This document shows, in pieces, positions 6,688 to 15,479 of a stretch of 47,370 nt of DNA. How positions within the stretch are numbered: position 1 is the stretch's first letter; each line of letters starts with the position of its first letter. The translations under genes and the position numbers were made by a program. Origin of the DNA: Bacillota bacterium (GTDB taxonomy: Bacteria > Bacillota > Clostridia > Lachnospirales > Lachnospiraceae); contig JAEYFP010000054.1 in NCBI GenBank assembly GCA_023402845.1, forward strand, positions 1 through 47,370. The letters run 5' to 3'. The notes below the pieces were generated by a model. That model was given only the letters and a program-made list of their open reading frames with translations. It was not told the DNA's origin and ran no database searches.

Positions 6688-9174
6688 ATGAATAGGAAAA
6701 AATTAAGCGGCAGCGCCGGATTAAAAATTATTTGGGTATTGATTTCTTATGTTGGTGTTCTATGCCTTGCGATAGGAATTTCAGCTTATTGGACTGTCTA
6801 TGAAAGGACGGGCTACGGCGCTTTTACGGATATTTTTACTTCTCAGGAAAAGGAATATTTCGACAGTGATTATTTTAATTCTCTTTATCTGGATTCAGTG
6901 AATAGCCTGGCAGATTATATCGGCTTTCAAAAGGCTTTTGAGACAGATCATGCCTATGACGGCGGGAAGCTGATCAATATCGAGTCTTATATGAATGAGC
7001 AGAAAGCACAACCTGAAGGTGCGGAGCAAGCGGAACAGCCGAGCTATTATTTAAATGATCTGCTGGAGTGGGCCGATGAAGGATTGGTATATGAAGAGCC
7101 TGATGAAGCTGTTGATGAAGAAACGACAATGGAAGCAGCGGCGACGGAGGAGATAGAAATAGAATCAGGGGCTGTTGTTGATGGAGATGCTGCAACCTCG
7201 ATTACCACCTATGAGAATGGAGAGAATAGTTATTATTTGGCAATAGAGGATGCCGAGCCTCGCATCAACGAGCGATTCGTGCCTGCAAATGCAGATAGTT
7301 TGTATGATTTTGCTGCAACCGAAGAGGAAAGTATCCGTTTGCAAGACACACTTTTGAACGTCTTGAATATAATTTCCGAGGATTTTATTTACTATAAGGA
7401 GTTGGAAGGCAAGTTTGCGGATACGAATTTTAAGTATTTCGTATATGACGACAATGCAGAAGAATTTTATACAAATACGAAGTATTTGACAGAGACAGAG
7501 GCAGAAACAGAATTAAAGAGGTTTGGCCGGTTTGTGGAAATGAATTCGGAGGCAAAGGGATATGAAACAAATATGCAGCTTAGCTACAGAGCATTTCATG
7601 ATAATTTTACCGGGTACAACGGCCTGTTTACAGGGGACTATTCTGTAATTACTGCAGTAGATACGGATTTTCCCGTCTCGGATGTTTTTACACAGCAGGA
7701 GATGCCTTACGAAGAATTGATTCCATGGCTTAGGATTATATTCAGCATGATGCTGTTCGGCGTGATTGCTGTTCTGGTATCGTTGATTGCTCTGGCGGTC
7801 AGTGCGGGTGTTGTTTCAAATAGTGAAGAGATCAGGCTGAATTGGTTTGACAGAATAAAGACGGAGCTGGCAGCCCTGCTGATGATAGCTTTGGGGCTGA
7901 TTACAATCAGCGTGGCAGCCGGCGGTACACCCTTTTATAGTGGGAGTTCTGCATTTATTCAGACCATAATTTATTTGGCTGTCTATGCATCCGTGATCAT
8001 GTGTCTGGAACAGACATGGTTTTTGATAGGCTATACGAGTCTCGTCAGAAGGATTAAAGCACATACGATGTGGAGCAACAGTCTTTGCAATTGGATCTTT
8101 AGGGGTGTTTCCCTTGTACTGACCAATAGTAAGGTCACGGGAAGGCTTATGCTGTATTATGCCGGCTTTGTATTTTTCAATATGATCTTAATGTATTTGA
8201 GCAACGGATACAGCACCGGCGGACGAATTTGTTTTATTCTTGTTTGGATCATTGATATTCTGACCGGTATTAAAATATTGGAGGAGGCGGTCGGCAGACA
8301 AAAGATAAAAGAAGGCATCGGTAAAATATCAGGCGGAAATTTAGAATATAAAATACCGGTGGATCATTTAAACAGCGGAAACCGCGATATGGCAGAGGCA
8401 GTGAATCACATCGGTGAGGGTCTGCATAACGCAGTGGAGGAAAGCTTGAAGAGCGAACGGCTGAAAACAGATCTGATTACAAATGTCTCCCACGATATCA
8501 AAACGCCGCTCACTTCCATCATTAACTATGTGGATCTGTTAAAACGGGAGAATATCGAAAATGAAAAGGTAAAGGGTTATATAGAAATACTAGATAACAA
8601 GTCGCAGCGGTTAAAGCATTTAACAGAAGACCTTGTAGAGGTTTCCAGAGTCAGTTCGGGCAATATTAATCTGTCGATGGCACGTTTGAATTTTGTGGAG
8701 CTGGTGCATCAGACCATCGGAGAATTCAACGAAAAGTTTCAGGCAAAAAATCTGGAACTGATCACAAATCTGCCTAAGGAGTCGGTCGTAATTATTGCAG
8801 ACGGAAGGCGCCTGTGGAGGATCATCGAAAATCTGTATAACAACATTGCTAAATATGCCATGGAAAATACAAGGGTCTACGCGGATTTGACATCGGCGGA
8901 CGGAAAGGCACAGTTTTCTATTAAGAATATTTCTGCACAGGCCCTGAATTTTTCGGGTGACGAGCTGACAGAGCGGTTTATTCGGGGAGATGTGTCCAGA
9001 AGTACAGAGGGAAGCGGATTAGGACTGTCTATTGCCAAAAGCCTGACAGAATCACAGGGCGGTGAATTTAAAATCTATCTTGACGGGGATTTATTCAAAG
9101 TGACAATCCGGTTTGAAATCGCTGAGGTATCTGTTGAAGAAAAAAAACAGGAGCCGGAAGAAGCGCAGCAGTAA
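6688..9174 (+). CDS. Multi-pass sensor histidine kinase with acidic extracellular domain
   Basis: 828 residues. A first membrane segment is at about 13-33. A roughly 310-residue extracellular region follows, with a very acidic, Ala/Glu-rich stretch near 100-190. Then come five further hydrophobic segments (about 347-372, 390-412, 422-448, 488-507, 513-531). The cytoplasmic part has a HAMP-like linker, a HisKA helix with His602 in SHDIKTPLTS, and an HATPase domain with N-box Asn715 (NLYNNIAKYAM) and G-box GSGLGLSIAKS. The start ATG 6688 follows GAAAGGA; an upstream in-frame GTG at 6658 has no site. It pairs with the response regulator just upstream. The six-segment layout and acidic insert are unusual. 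Confidence 0.92.
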   Translation: MNRKKLSGSAGLKIIWVLISYVGVLCLAIGISAYWTVYERTGYGAFTDIFTSQEKEYFDSDYFNSLYLDSVNSLADYIGFQKAFETDHAYDGGKLINIESYMNEQKAQPEGAEQAEQPSYYLNDLLEWADEGLVYEEPDEAVDEETTMEAAATEEIEIESGAVVDGDAATSITTYENGENSYYLAIEDAEPRINERFVPANADSLYDFAATEEESIRLQDTLLNVLNIISEDFIYYKELEGKFADTNFKYFVYDDNAEEFYTNTKYLTETEAETELKRFGRFVEMNSEAKGYETNMQLSYRAFHDNFTGYNGLFTGDYSVITAVDTDFPVSDVFTQQEMPYEELIPWLRIIFSMMLFGVIAVLVSLIALAVSAGVVSNSEEIRLNWFDRIKTELAALLMIALGLITISVAAGGTPFYSGSSAFIQTIIYLAVYASVIMCLEQTWFLIGYTSLVRRIKAHTMWSNSLCNWIFRGVSLVLTNSKVTGRLMLYYAGFVFFNMILMYLSNGYSTGGRICFILVWIIDILTGIKILEEAVGRQKIKEGIGKISGGNLEYKIPVDHLNSGNRDMAEAVNHIGEGLHNAVEESLKSERLKTDLITNVSHDIKTPLTSIINYVDLLKRENIENEKVKGYIEILDNKSQRLKHLTEDLVEVSRVSSGNINLSMARLNFVELVHQTIGEFNEKFQAKNLELITNLPKESVVIIADGRRLWRIIENLYNNIAKYAMENTRVYADLTSADGKAQFSIKNISAQALNFSGDELTERFIRGDVSRSTEGSGLGLSIAKSLTESQGGEFKIYLDGDLFKVTIRFEIAEVSVEEKKQEPEEAQQ

Positions 9175-9190
9175 CAATACAGCATTTAAG

Positions 9191-9226
9191 AAAGCAGATA
9201 AATCATTTGGTTTATTTGCTTTTTTA
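9191..9226 (+). terminator. Intrinsic terminator after the kinase gene
   Basis: AAAGCAGATAAATC (9191-9204) pairs with GGTTTATTTGCTTT (9209-9222) with one internal mismatch and a wobble, and ends in a T-run. It closes the two-component operon. Confidence 0.75.
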
Positions 9227-9276
9227 AGTCTGCCTTTTAATTAATGTTAAAATGTATTTGTTTAGGGGGTTGTTTC

Positions 9277-9305
9277 TTGCAATTTACAGATTATTGTACT
9301 ATAAT
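9277..9305 (+). promoter_or_regulatory. Sigma-A promoter for the YesL/diguanylate cyclase pair
   Basis: TTGCAA (9277-9282), a 17-bp spacer and TATAAT (9300-9305) lie about 85 bp upstream of the next gene. Confidence 0.6.
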
Positions 9306-9389
9306 AAATTAAAATATTGTCAGCATGGGGAAAAGCAACCATCCGTTGTTATACAGGGAGATAGATTTTAAGTTAAAGGGGACATGAAG

Positions 9390-10061
9390 ATGAACAAGAT
9401 TTTTGATATGGACGGACCTGTATTTTCAACACTAAACAGGCTGGCTGATTTGGTGTGGCTGAATATTCTTTATATTATCTGCTGTATTCCGATTATTACG
9501 ATCGGCGCATCTACGACGGCCATGTATTATGTTACAATGAAAATTGTGAAGAACGAAGAAGGCTACATTACAAGAAGTTTTTTCAAATCATTTAAAATGA
9601 ATTTTAAGCAGGCAACGCTGCTTTGGCTGCTTGCTTTGGCTGCCGGCGGTATTTTGGCATTAGACTATAGCATTATGTCGGACAAGTTTGGTGATATCGT
9701 CACATTGAACGAGACGCTGAAGAAAGTCGTTTTGGGCTTTTTGATTGTGATCGGCGGTGTTTACTTGTTTATCATGACCTATTTGTTCCCTCTGCTTGCT
9801 AAGTTTGAGAACAGCATCAAAAATACTATTAAAAATTCATTGCTGATCAGTATCCGGCATTTTCCTTTTACCTTATTATTGATAGTGATTCCGGTAATTC
9901 CTTTTGTTTTAATGTTATTTGTAAATCAATTGATCTTGCTATTATTTTTTATTGTTTTTTCGTTAATTGCATTTGTTTCTTCGTATATCTATGTGCGGAT
10001 TTTTGCATATTATATTCCAGAGGACTCGGACCAGAACACAGATACGGTGCCGGAGGAATAG
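9390..10061 (+). CDS. YesL-family (DUF624) membrane protein
   Basis: 223 residues with about five hydrophobic segments. The N-terminus MNKIFDMDGPVFSTLNRLAD followed by a Trp-Leu-Asn membrane helix and PIITIGASTTAMYYV is the hallmark of the YesL/DUF624 family. Such genes often sit beside sugar ABC transporters or YesMN-type systems in Firmicutes, but their biochemical role is not established. I chose ATG 9390, not 9384, because the GGGG site lies 8 nt from the former and only 2 nt from the latter. It lies 24 bp upstream of a diguanylate cyclase gene, so the two are probably co-transcribed. Confidence 0.85.
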   Translation: MNKIFDMDGPVFSTLNRLADLVWLNILYIICCIPIITIGASTTAMYYVTMKIVKNEEGYITRSFFKSFKMNFKQATLLWLLALAAGGILALDYSIMSDKFGDIVTLNETLKKVVLGFLIVIGGVYLFIMTYLFPLLAKFENSIKNTIKNSLLISIRHFPFTLLLIVIPVIPFVLMLFVNQLILLLFFIVFSLIAFVSSYIYVRIFAYYIPEDSDQNTDTVPEE

Positions 10062-10084
10062 GGAAGAAGCATTGACAAAGGGTT

Positions 10085-11665
10085 ATGGGGGCATGGCTTT
10101 ATACGATGAACAAGCAGAAGAAGGATAACACAAATATTATACAGTGGGCAATACCAAGCTTGCTTCTGGTACTCTTTCTTATTATTACCCTATTAAATTA
10201 TAATACTTCTATGATGGATACCGCCAGAGAAAAGGTGATCAGCAAATTAAGAAAGCAGGTATCTGCTTTATGCGATTACTATGCGGATTCATTGGTCTCC
10301 CTGACGACAATTGCAGAAATTACAGCCGATTACTGCAGCGGCTCAGAAGAACTTTTTGCGGAACAAAATGTGAAGCTGATTGCGGAGGTTGTAGACAGGA
10401 TTGATGTAAAAAAGGCATATATTCAGAAAAAAGATGGTACCGCAATCGATCACAAGGGAAATTTATATACAAAAATTGATACAAAAAAAGAACTTCTGGA
10501 GCTGATGGACGGAAAAACAAAGGTCACAAGCTTTATTCAGGATGAGGACGGGGAAGAGGTGCTGCTTGTGGCTGCCCCAATTAAGACGGATACGGAACTG
10601 CTTGGTGTAACAATTTTTGTTTACAAGCCAGGTAAGCTTGCAGAGATCGTGGATACGCCTGATTATTTATCGACCAATACATATGCACTCGTTACCGATA
10701 AGGGAAAAGTGATCGAATGTGTAGGAGACGACAGCGGACTGCTTGCTGTCGGTGACAGTTTTTTTTCCAGGGTTGAGGGAGCTGCGTTTCTTGATGGTTC
10801 ACTGCGTATATTGACACAGAATATCAGCAATCAGAAAAATGGTGAAGTGGAAATTAAAAAAAATGCCGATATCGAAAAATTTGTTATTTATGAACCGATC
10901 GGCAAGTATCATTCCTCTATTGTCATGCTTGTAAATCATAATCAAGTAGAAAGAAATATTTCCGACGAAAACAGAAGCACCAGATCGCTGATGAATAAAA
11001 TCAGTATTTCGATCTTTGCCTTTACGCTGATCCTTGTTGGAATCAATGTGATTAACCGGGCAAAATATATGAATGAAAACAAGGAATTGAAAAATAAAGC
11101 TGAAACGGACCTGCTGACGGATTTGCTCAATAAAGTTGCTACGGAGAAAAAAATCAAGGACTACCTGCAGCATGAGGGCAGGGAAAAGTCCTCTATTATG
11201 TTTGTGCTGGATATTGATAATTTTAAGAAAATCAATGATACGATGGGACATGCATTCGGCGACGAAGTGTTGAGCACCCTCGGTAAACAGATTAAAGCAG
11301 AGTTTCGCATTAACGATATCATTGGAAGGACCGGAGGAGATGAATTTACCATTTTCTTGAAGGACTTAAAGGATGATGCGACAATGATACGGGAAGCGGA
11401 ACGGGTGGCAAGGTTTTTTAAAAATTTCAAGGTTGGAGAATATACAAAATATTTTGCCACGGCCAGTATCGGAGCCGCCGTTTATCCGCGGGATGCCTGT
11501 GATTTTGAGTCTCTTTACAAGGCGGCCGACCTGGCACTTTACAAAGCGAAAAAACGCGGCAAGAATCAGCTTGCTTTTTACAAGGATAAAGAAGACTCTG
11601 CCGAAATAAAAGAAGAGGATATCATTGATCCTTCTAAGATGAATAAGGAAGGCTTTCCATTATAG
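10085..11665 (+). CDS. Membrane diguanylate cyclase with extracellular sensor domain
   Basis: 526 residues. A transmembrane helix near 23-40 and a second near 302-320 bracket a ~260-residue extracellular domain that resembles a double Cache sensor. The C-terminal GGDEF domain (about 340-510) has an intact GGDEF at 417-421 and an RIND I-site (RxxD) at 408-411, five residues upstream. It should therefore make cyclic di-GMP from two GTP and be subject to product inhibition. No EAL domain is present. The start is ambiguous: ATG 10085 has weak spacing to AAAGGG, and ATG 10106 (MNKQKKDNT) is a good alternative. The upstream neighbour is the YesL-like gene. Confidence 0.93.
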   Translation: MGAWLYTMNKQKKDNTNIIQWAIPSLLLVLFLIITLLNYNTSMMDTAREKVISKLRKQVSALCDYYADSLVSLTTIAEITADYCSGSEELFAEQNVKLIAEVVDRIDVKKAYIQKKDGTAIDHKGNLYTKIDTKKELLELMDGKTKVTSFIQDEDGEEVLLVAAPIKTDTELLGVTIFVYKPGKLAEIVDTPDYLSTNTYALVTDKGKVIECVGDDSGLLAVGDSFFSRVEGAAFLDGSLRILTQNISNQKNGEVEIKKNADIEKFVIYEPIGKYHSSIVMLVNHNQVERNISDENRSTRSLMNKISISIFAFTLILVGINVINRAKYMNENKELKNKAETDLLTDLLNKVATEKKIKDYLQHEGREKSSIMFVLDIDNFKKINDTMGHAFGDEVLSTLGKQIKAEFRINDIIGRTGGDEFTIFLKDLKDDATMIREAERVARFFKNFKVGEYTKYFATASIGAAVYPRDACDFESLYKAADLALYKAKKRGKNQLAFYKDKEDSAEIKEEDIIDPSKMNKEGFPL

Positions 11666-11709
11666 GCAACATGTATAGGAATGAAAAAAAAGTTTGTGAA
11701 ATAGTGGCA

Positions 11710-11738
11710 TGTTCAAAAAAAAGCGCTTTTGATATACT
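11710..11738 (+). promoter_or_regulatory. Promoter with cre-like palindrome upstream of the sugar ABC ATPase
   Basis: TGTTCA (11710-11715), 17 bp and TATACT (11733-11738) form a moderate promoter. The perfect 12-bp palindrome AAAAGCGCTTTT (11719-11730) fills its spacer. The core AAGCGCTT is shared with catabolite-responsive elements bound by CcpA, although the outer TG/CA positions do not match. A repressor bound there would block the promoter. Confidence 0.45.
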
Positions 11739-11798
11739 TACAATAGATTTAAAGTAGTGCATGGCACACAATGAAACGATTATTTAGGAGGAATTAAA

Positions 11799-12911
11799 AT
11801 GGCAAGTTTATCTTTAAAAAACATTTGCAAAGTATATCCGAACGGATTCGAAGCGGTAAAAGACTTCAATCTTGAGATTGCTGATCAGGAATTTATTATT
11901 TTTGTAGGACCTTCAGGCTGCGGTAAATCTACGACACTTCGTATGATTGCCGGACTTGAGGAAATTTCCTCGGGAGAATTAAAAATTGCTGACAGAGTAG
12001 TCAATGATGTAGAGCCTAAAGACAGGGATATTGCAATGGTATTCCAGAACTATGCTCTGTACCCGCATATGTCCGTATATGACAATATGGCATTTGGTTT
12101 AAAACTTAGAAAGGTTCCGAAGGATGAGATCGATAAGATGGTAAAGGAAGCTGCCAAGATTCTTGATCTGACTTCACTTCTTGACAGAAAGCCGAAGGCT
12201 TTGTCAGGCGGACAGAGACAGCGTGTTGCTATGGGACGTGCAATTGTTCGTGATCCGAAGGTATTCCTTATGGATGAGCCGCTTTCAAATCTGGATGCAA
12301 AGCTTCGTGTGCAGATGCGTATCGAGATTGCCAAGCTTCATCAGAGACTGGGAACCACGATCATCTATGTTACACATGACCAGACAGAGGCTATGACACT
12401 TGGTACGAGAATCGTAGTTATGAAGGATGGTGTTGTTCAGCAGGTAGACACACCGCAGAACTTATATGATAAGCCTTGTAATCTTTTCGTAGCTGGCTTC
12501 ATGGGATCCCCGCAGATGAACTTCCTGGATGCGGTTGTTGAAGTAAATGGAGATGTTGCAAGCTTAAAGGTAGCTGGAAAGTCGATTCCGCTTCCTCCGG
12601 CAAAATCAAAGAAACTGATTGAAGGCGGATATGCAGGCAAGACGGTTACATTTGGTGTTCGTCCTGAGGATGTCTATGATTCTGAAATGTTTATTGAGAC
12701 TTCTCCTCACAGCGTATTTGAGTCTACGATTAAAGTATATGAGCTGCTTGGTGCCGAAGTTTACTTATACTTTGATCTGGAAGAGTTCCCGATTACCGCA
12801 AGAGTTGACCCTCGTACAACGGCAAGACCCGGCGATACATGCAAGTTTGCAATCGACGTTGAGAAGATCCATATATTTGATAAGGAAACAGAGCAGACAG
12901 TTACAAACTAG
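11799..12911 (+). CDS. ugpC: Sugar ABC transporter ATP-binding protein, MsmK/UgpC type
   Basis: 370 residues with a full CUT1-class ATPase. Walker A GPSGCGKST is at 37-45, signature LSGGQRQRVAMGRA near 134, Walker B FLMDEPLSNLDAK near 155, and an H-loop in YVTHDQTEAMT. The C-terminal ~130 residues are the TOBE/OB-type regulatory domain of MalK-like proteins. It energises sugar import from the cytoplasmic face. No permease or binding protein of the CUT1 class is nearby, which fits the known arrangement in Gram-positives where one MsmK serves several carbohydrate transporters. GGAGG sits 8 nt before the ATG. Its codon use appears strongly biased and it ends with a near-perfect terminator, both consistent with high expression. 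Confidence 0.95.
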   Translation: MASLSLKNICKVYPNGFEAVKDFNLEIADQEFIIFVGPSGCGKSTTLRMIAGLEEISSGELKIADRVVNDVEPKDRDIAMVFQNYALYPHMSVYDNMAFGLKLRKVPKDEIDKMVKEAAKILDLTSLLDRKPKALSGGQRQRVAMGRAIVRDPKVFLMDEPLSNLDAKLRVQMRIEIAKLHQRLGTTIIYVTHDQTEAMTLGTRIVVMKDGVVQQVDTPQNLYDKPCNLFVAGFMGSPQMNFLDAVVEVNGDVASLKVAGKSIPLPPAKSKKLIEGGYAGKTVTFGVRPEDVYDSEMFIETSPHSVFESTIKVYELLGAEVYLYFDLEEFPITARVDPRTTARPGDTCKFAIDVEKIHIFDKETEQTVTN

Positions 12912-12918
12912 TCATAAA

Positions 12919-12962
12919 CATACAAAAGGGAGATGCAGCGCATCTCCCTTTTGTATGTTTAT
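12919..12962. terminator. Strong terminator after ugpC
   Basis: CATACAAAAGGGAGATG (12919-12935) and its exact reverse complement (12941-12957) form a perfect 17-bp stem with a 5-nt loop. The stem has A- and T-rich flanks on both strands, so it could act in both directions. Confidence 0.9.
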
Positions 12963-12999
12963 CTATAACTGATCGAGTAATTAACTTATGAAATCTTTG

Positions 13000-13029
13000 T
13001 TGAATAATCCTTTCTATTCATGCTATACT
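13000..13029 (+). promoter_or_regulatory. Promoter of the PucR/CdaR-like regulator
   Basis: TTGAAT (13000-13005), an 18-bp spacer and TATACT (13024-13029), preceded by TGC (extended -10), lie about 35 bp upstream of the coding sequence. Confidence 0.6.
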
Positions 13030-13063
13030 TAAAAACAAAGCATGACAGAAAGAGGTGTGTTAA

Positions 13064-14146
13064 ATGATTTCAAATCAGGTAATTCAGAGTTGTATTGATG
13101 AAATCAGTGCGATTTCTAAGATAGAATTTTTAGTAGCGGATACATTAGGCGGGCTTGTTGCTTATACAAAGCAGATGCAAGCGCCGGATAAAACTGTTCT
13201 ACTGAGTTTTTTACAGTCTCCTGCAGAGACACAGGAGGTAAAGGGTGAGCTGCTTTTCAAAGTATATGAGGATGAACAGCCAAATTATCTGCTTGTGGCA
13301 AAAGGCGGTGAGGATACTTTCCTGATTGGCAAAATTGTTGTCAGCCAATTACAGAACCTCATCATTGCATACAAGGATCGGGTGGACAGAAACAGCTTTT
13401 TTCAGAATCTTTTATTGGACAACCTGTTGCTTGTTGATATTTACAACCGTGCACAGAAGCTCCATATCGAGGCGGTACAGCCGCGTTGTGTATTTGTAAT
13501 CGAAACAAAGTCAGAAAAAGATGTCAATGCACTTGAAATGGTAAAAGAACTTTTTTATACACAGACAGGTGATTTTGTTACCGCTGTTGATGAAAAGCAT
13601 ATTATTGTCATCAAGGCGCTGGATAACAGCGAATCATACGAAACACTTGATGAGACAGCAAGGATGCTCGTGGATATGCTGAATTCTGAAGCGATGACGA
13701 CGGTCCGCGTTGCCTATGGTACGATTGTGAACGAGATTAAAGGTGTCTCTAAATCCTATAAAGAGGCCAAAATGGCATTGGATGTCGGCAATATATTCTA
13801 TATTGAAAAATCCATCATTGCTTATAATACACTTGGGATTGGGCGATTGATTTATCAGCTTCCGGTTAATCTGTGCCAGATTTTTATTAAAGAGGTGTTC
13901 GGAGATAACATTCCGGATGAGATTGATGACGAAATACTGATGACGGTCAATAAATTTTTTGAGAATAGTCTAAATGTATCGGAAACGTCCAGACAGCTCT
14001 ATATTCACAGGAATACGCTTGTCTATCGTATTGAAAAATTACAAAAGGCAACAGGGCTTGATATCAGGGTATTTGACGATGCATTGACATTTAAGATCGC
14101 GTTAATGGTTGTCAATTATATGAGGTATGTTTCACAGGAGGATTGA
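13064..14146 (+). CDS. PucR/CdaR-family transcriptional regulator
   Basis: 360 residues. The C-terminal ~60 residues carry the PucR-type HTH: FFENSLNVSETSRQLYIHRN, TLVYRIEKLQKATGLDIR, then DALTFKIALMV. The middle section resembles the GGDEF-like domain of CdaR/PucR regulators (KSYKEAKMALDVG). The N-terminal ~120 residues are probably a ligand sensor of unknown specificity. Family members are usually activators responding to metabolites such as sugar diacids or purines. It directly follows the MsmK-type ATPase gene but has its own promoter and is insulated by a strong terminator, so any functional link is only suggested by position. Confidence 0.85.
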   Translation: MISNQVIQSCIDEISAISKIEFLVADTLGGLVAYTKQMQAPDKTVLLSFLQSPAETQEVKGELLFKVYEDEQPNYLLVAKGGEDTFLIGKIVVSQLQNLIIAYKDRVDRNSFFQNLLLDNLLLVDIYNRAQKLHIEAVQPRCVFVIETKSEKDVNALEMVKELFYTQTGDFVTAVDEKHIIVIKALDNSESYETLDETARMLVDMLNSEAMTTVRVAYGTIVNEIKGVSKSYKEAKMALDVGNIFYIEKSIIAYNTLGIGRLIYQLPVNLCQIFIKEVFGDNIPDEIDDEILMTVNKFFENSLNVSETSRQLYIHRNTLVYRIEKLQKATGLDIRVFDDALTFKIALMVVNYMRYVSQED

Positions 14147-14253
14147 GTTTTTCAGGCGTATATTTTCTTTTTTTCCGGCATATAGTTAAAAAATGGGAAC
14201 TGCGAAGGTTCTGAGCAGTACAAGACAAGTTTAGGAATGCAGGGAGAATGGAT

Positions 14254-15471
14254 ATGTATGAGAGGAAGGTTGTTTATTTATTTCAGTACCATGGAAATAC
14301 GGCGGGGAAAAATGTCGGCTATATCAAGTGGAACCGGAGTCAGGAAGAGGGAAAGCTGATACTGAATATAAAAGGACTGCATTTGACAAAAGATATGGTT
14401 GGCGAATGCAGTATTTTATTTGAGAAAAAAAAGATCCGGCTTGGAAAGGTATATTTGAAGAATGCGGTCGCTGAGGGAAAGTATTTTATTGATAGCGGGC
14501 TGTGTAAACAAATGGAGGAGAAGAATATTTCTCCGGACGGTGTTCTTGTAGAGTTTGGTGATGTACGGTGTGCGGCGGGGTTTTCTCCGAAGCCGCTTGA
14601 TCTGGACGCTTATTTATATTCAGAAGTATCGGAAAATAAGGGAAGGGCACCGGCAGCTCCGGTAAGGACTGAGGCAGTTTCGGCTGAGGCATCCGATAAT
14701 ACGGTAAAGGCAAAGCCGCCTTTAACTGAAGTACCTTCCGAACCGGCGAAGGCGGCAGACACTCCAAGAGCGGCAAATGCTGCAAAGGCGGCAGACGCTG
14801 CGAGGGCGGCAGATGCTGCAAGGACTGCAGATGCTGCGAGGGCAGCCCAGAGGAATCCTGCAATGGAGGTATTGCTGAAGCCGCGGGTTGTTTCGGCAGA
14901 ACAGGGGGGTTCACCAAATGTTTTGGAGATATCCCCAAGTGTTTCGGATGTAACGGTGACAGACACGCAAAGGCGGCCAGCGGAACCGGCAATTAATCAA
15001 ATGGCAAGACCAAAGCAGGGCATCAGAAAGACTGAAATGAGAACAGAGGCACAGGAAACAGCCACACAATGTCAAACACGGACAAATGCCGAAAAGAGGG
15101 TGGGGCGGAGGGAACCGGATAACGAAGATATCTTTGCACGTCTCAAAGAACTGTTTCCATCGGTGCATCCGTTTGAAAAGGTGGAAAATAAAGAATATCT
15201 AAGTATTACTCCACGGGAAATAGAATTTTTCAAAAAGGAGTATATCACCCTTGTCAATAACAGCTTCCTGCTGCACGGGTATCAAAATTACAAGTATTTG
15301 ATACTGGGCAGGGATTTGGATTTAGACGTCTATTCAATAGGAGTGCCGGGTGTCTATTATGAAAAAGAAGAGATGATGGCCAAAATGTTTGGTTTTGATA
15401 AATTTATTCCTGCGCTTAACGGAGAAGTGACGCAGGGAAGCTTTGGATACTATACAAAGGAGCTGATCTAG
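14254..15471 (+). CDS. Hypothetical protein with alanine-rich repeat linker (DUF6128-like C-terminus)
   Basis: 405 residues in three parts. The N-terminal ~125 residues are a compact beta-rich domain (VYLFQYHGNTAGKNVGYIKW) that probably senses or binds something, but I do not recognise a named family. Residues about 130-285 are Ala/Pro/Thr-rich, with four hexapeptide units AADAAR-like. The C-terminal ~110 residues (LFPSVHPFEK, REIEFFKKEY, NNSFLLHGYQNYKYLILGR, GVPGVYYEKE) recall the DUF6128 region seen in Lachnospiraceae; that match is from memory. There is no signal peptide or membrane helix. ATG 14254 is preferred because AGGGAG lies 7 nt upstream; ATG 14248 is only 1 nt from it. Confidence 0.75.
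   Translation: MYERKVVYLFQYHGNTAGKNVGYIKWNRSQEEGKLILNIKGLHLTKDMVGECSILFEKKKIRLGKVYLKNAVAEGKYFIDSGLCKQMEEKNISPDGVLVEFGDVRCAAGFSPKPLDLDAYLYSEVSENKGRAPAAPVRTEAVSAEASDNTVKAKPPLTEVPSEPAKAADTPRAANAAKAADAARAADAARTADAARAAQRNPAMEVLLKPRVVSAEQGGSPNVLEISPSVSDVTVTDTQRRPAEPAINQMARPKQGIRKTEMRTEAQETATQCQTRTNAEKRVGRREPDNEDIFARLKELFPSVHPFEKVENKEYLSITPREIEFFKKEYITLVNNSFLLHGYQNYKYLILGRDLDLDVYSIGVPGVYYEKEEMMAKMFGFDKFIPALNGEVTQGSFGYYTKELI
14770..14841 (+). repeat. Four tandem 18-bp in-frame repeats
   Basis: Four consecutive 18-bp units (14770-14787, 14788-14805, 14806-14823, 14824-14841) follow the pattern GCGGCAGATGCTGCAAGG with few changes. They encode AANAAK, AADAAR, AADAAR and TADAAR. The length is a multiple of three, so gain or loss of units would alter linker length without frameshifting. 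Confidence 0.85.
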
Positions 15472-15479
15472 CCTCACCT

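Noticed and set aside
14486..14992. Minus-strand open frames opposite the alanine-repeat gene
   Set aside because: They arise from the GC-rich alanine repeat read backwards and give Pro/Leu/Gln-rich sequence with no support.
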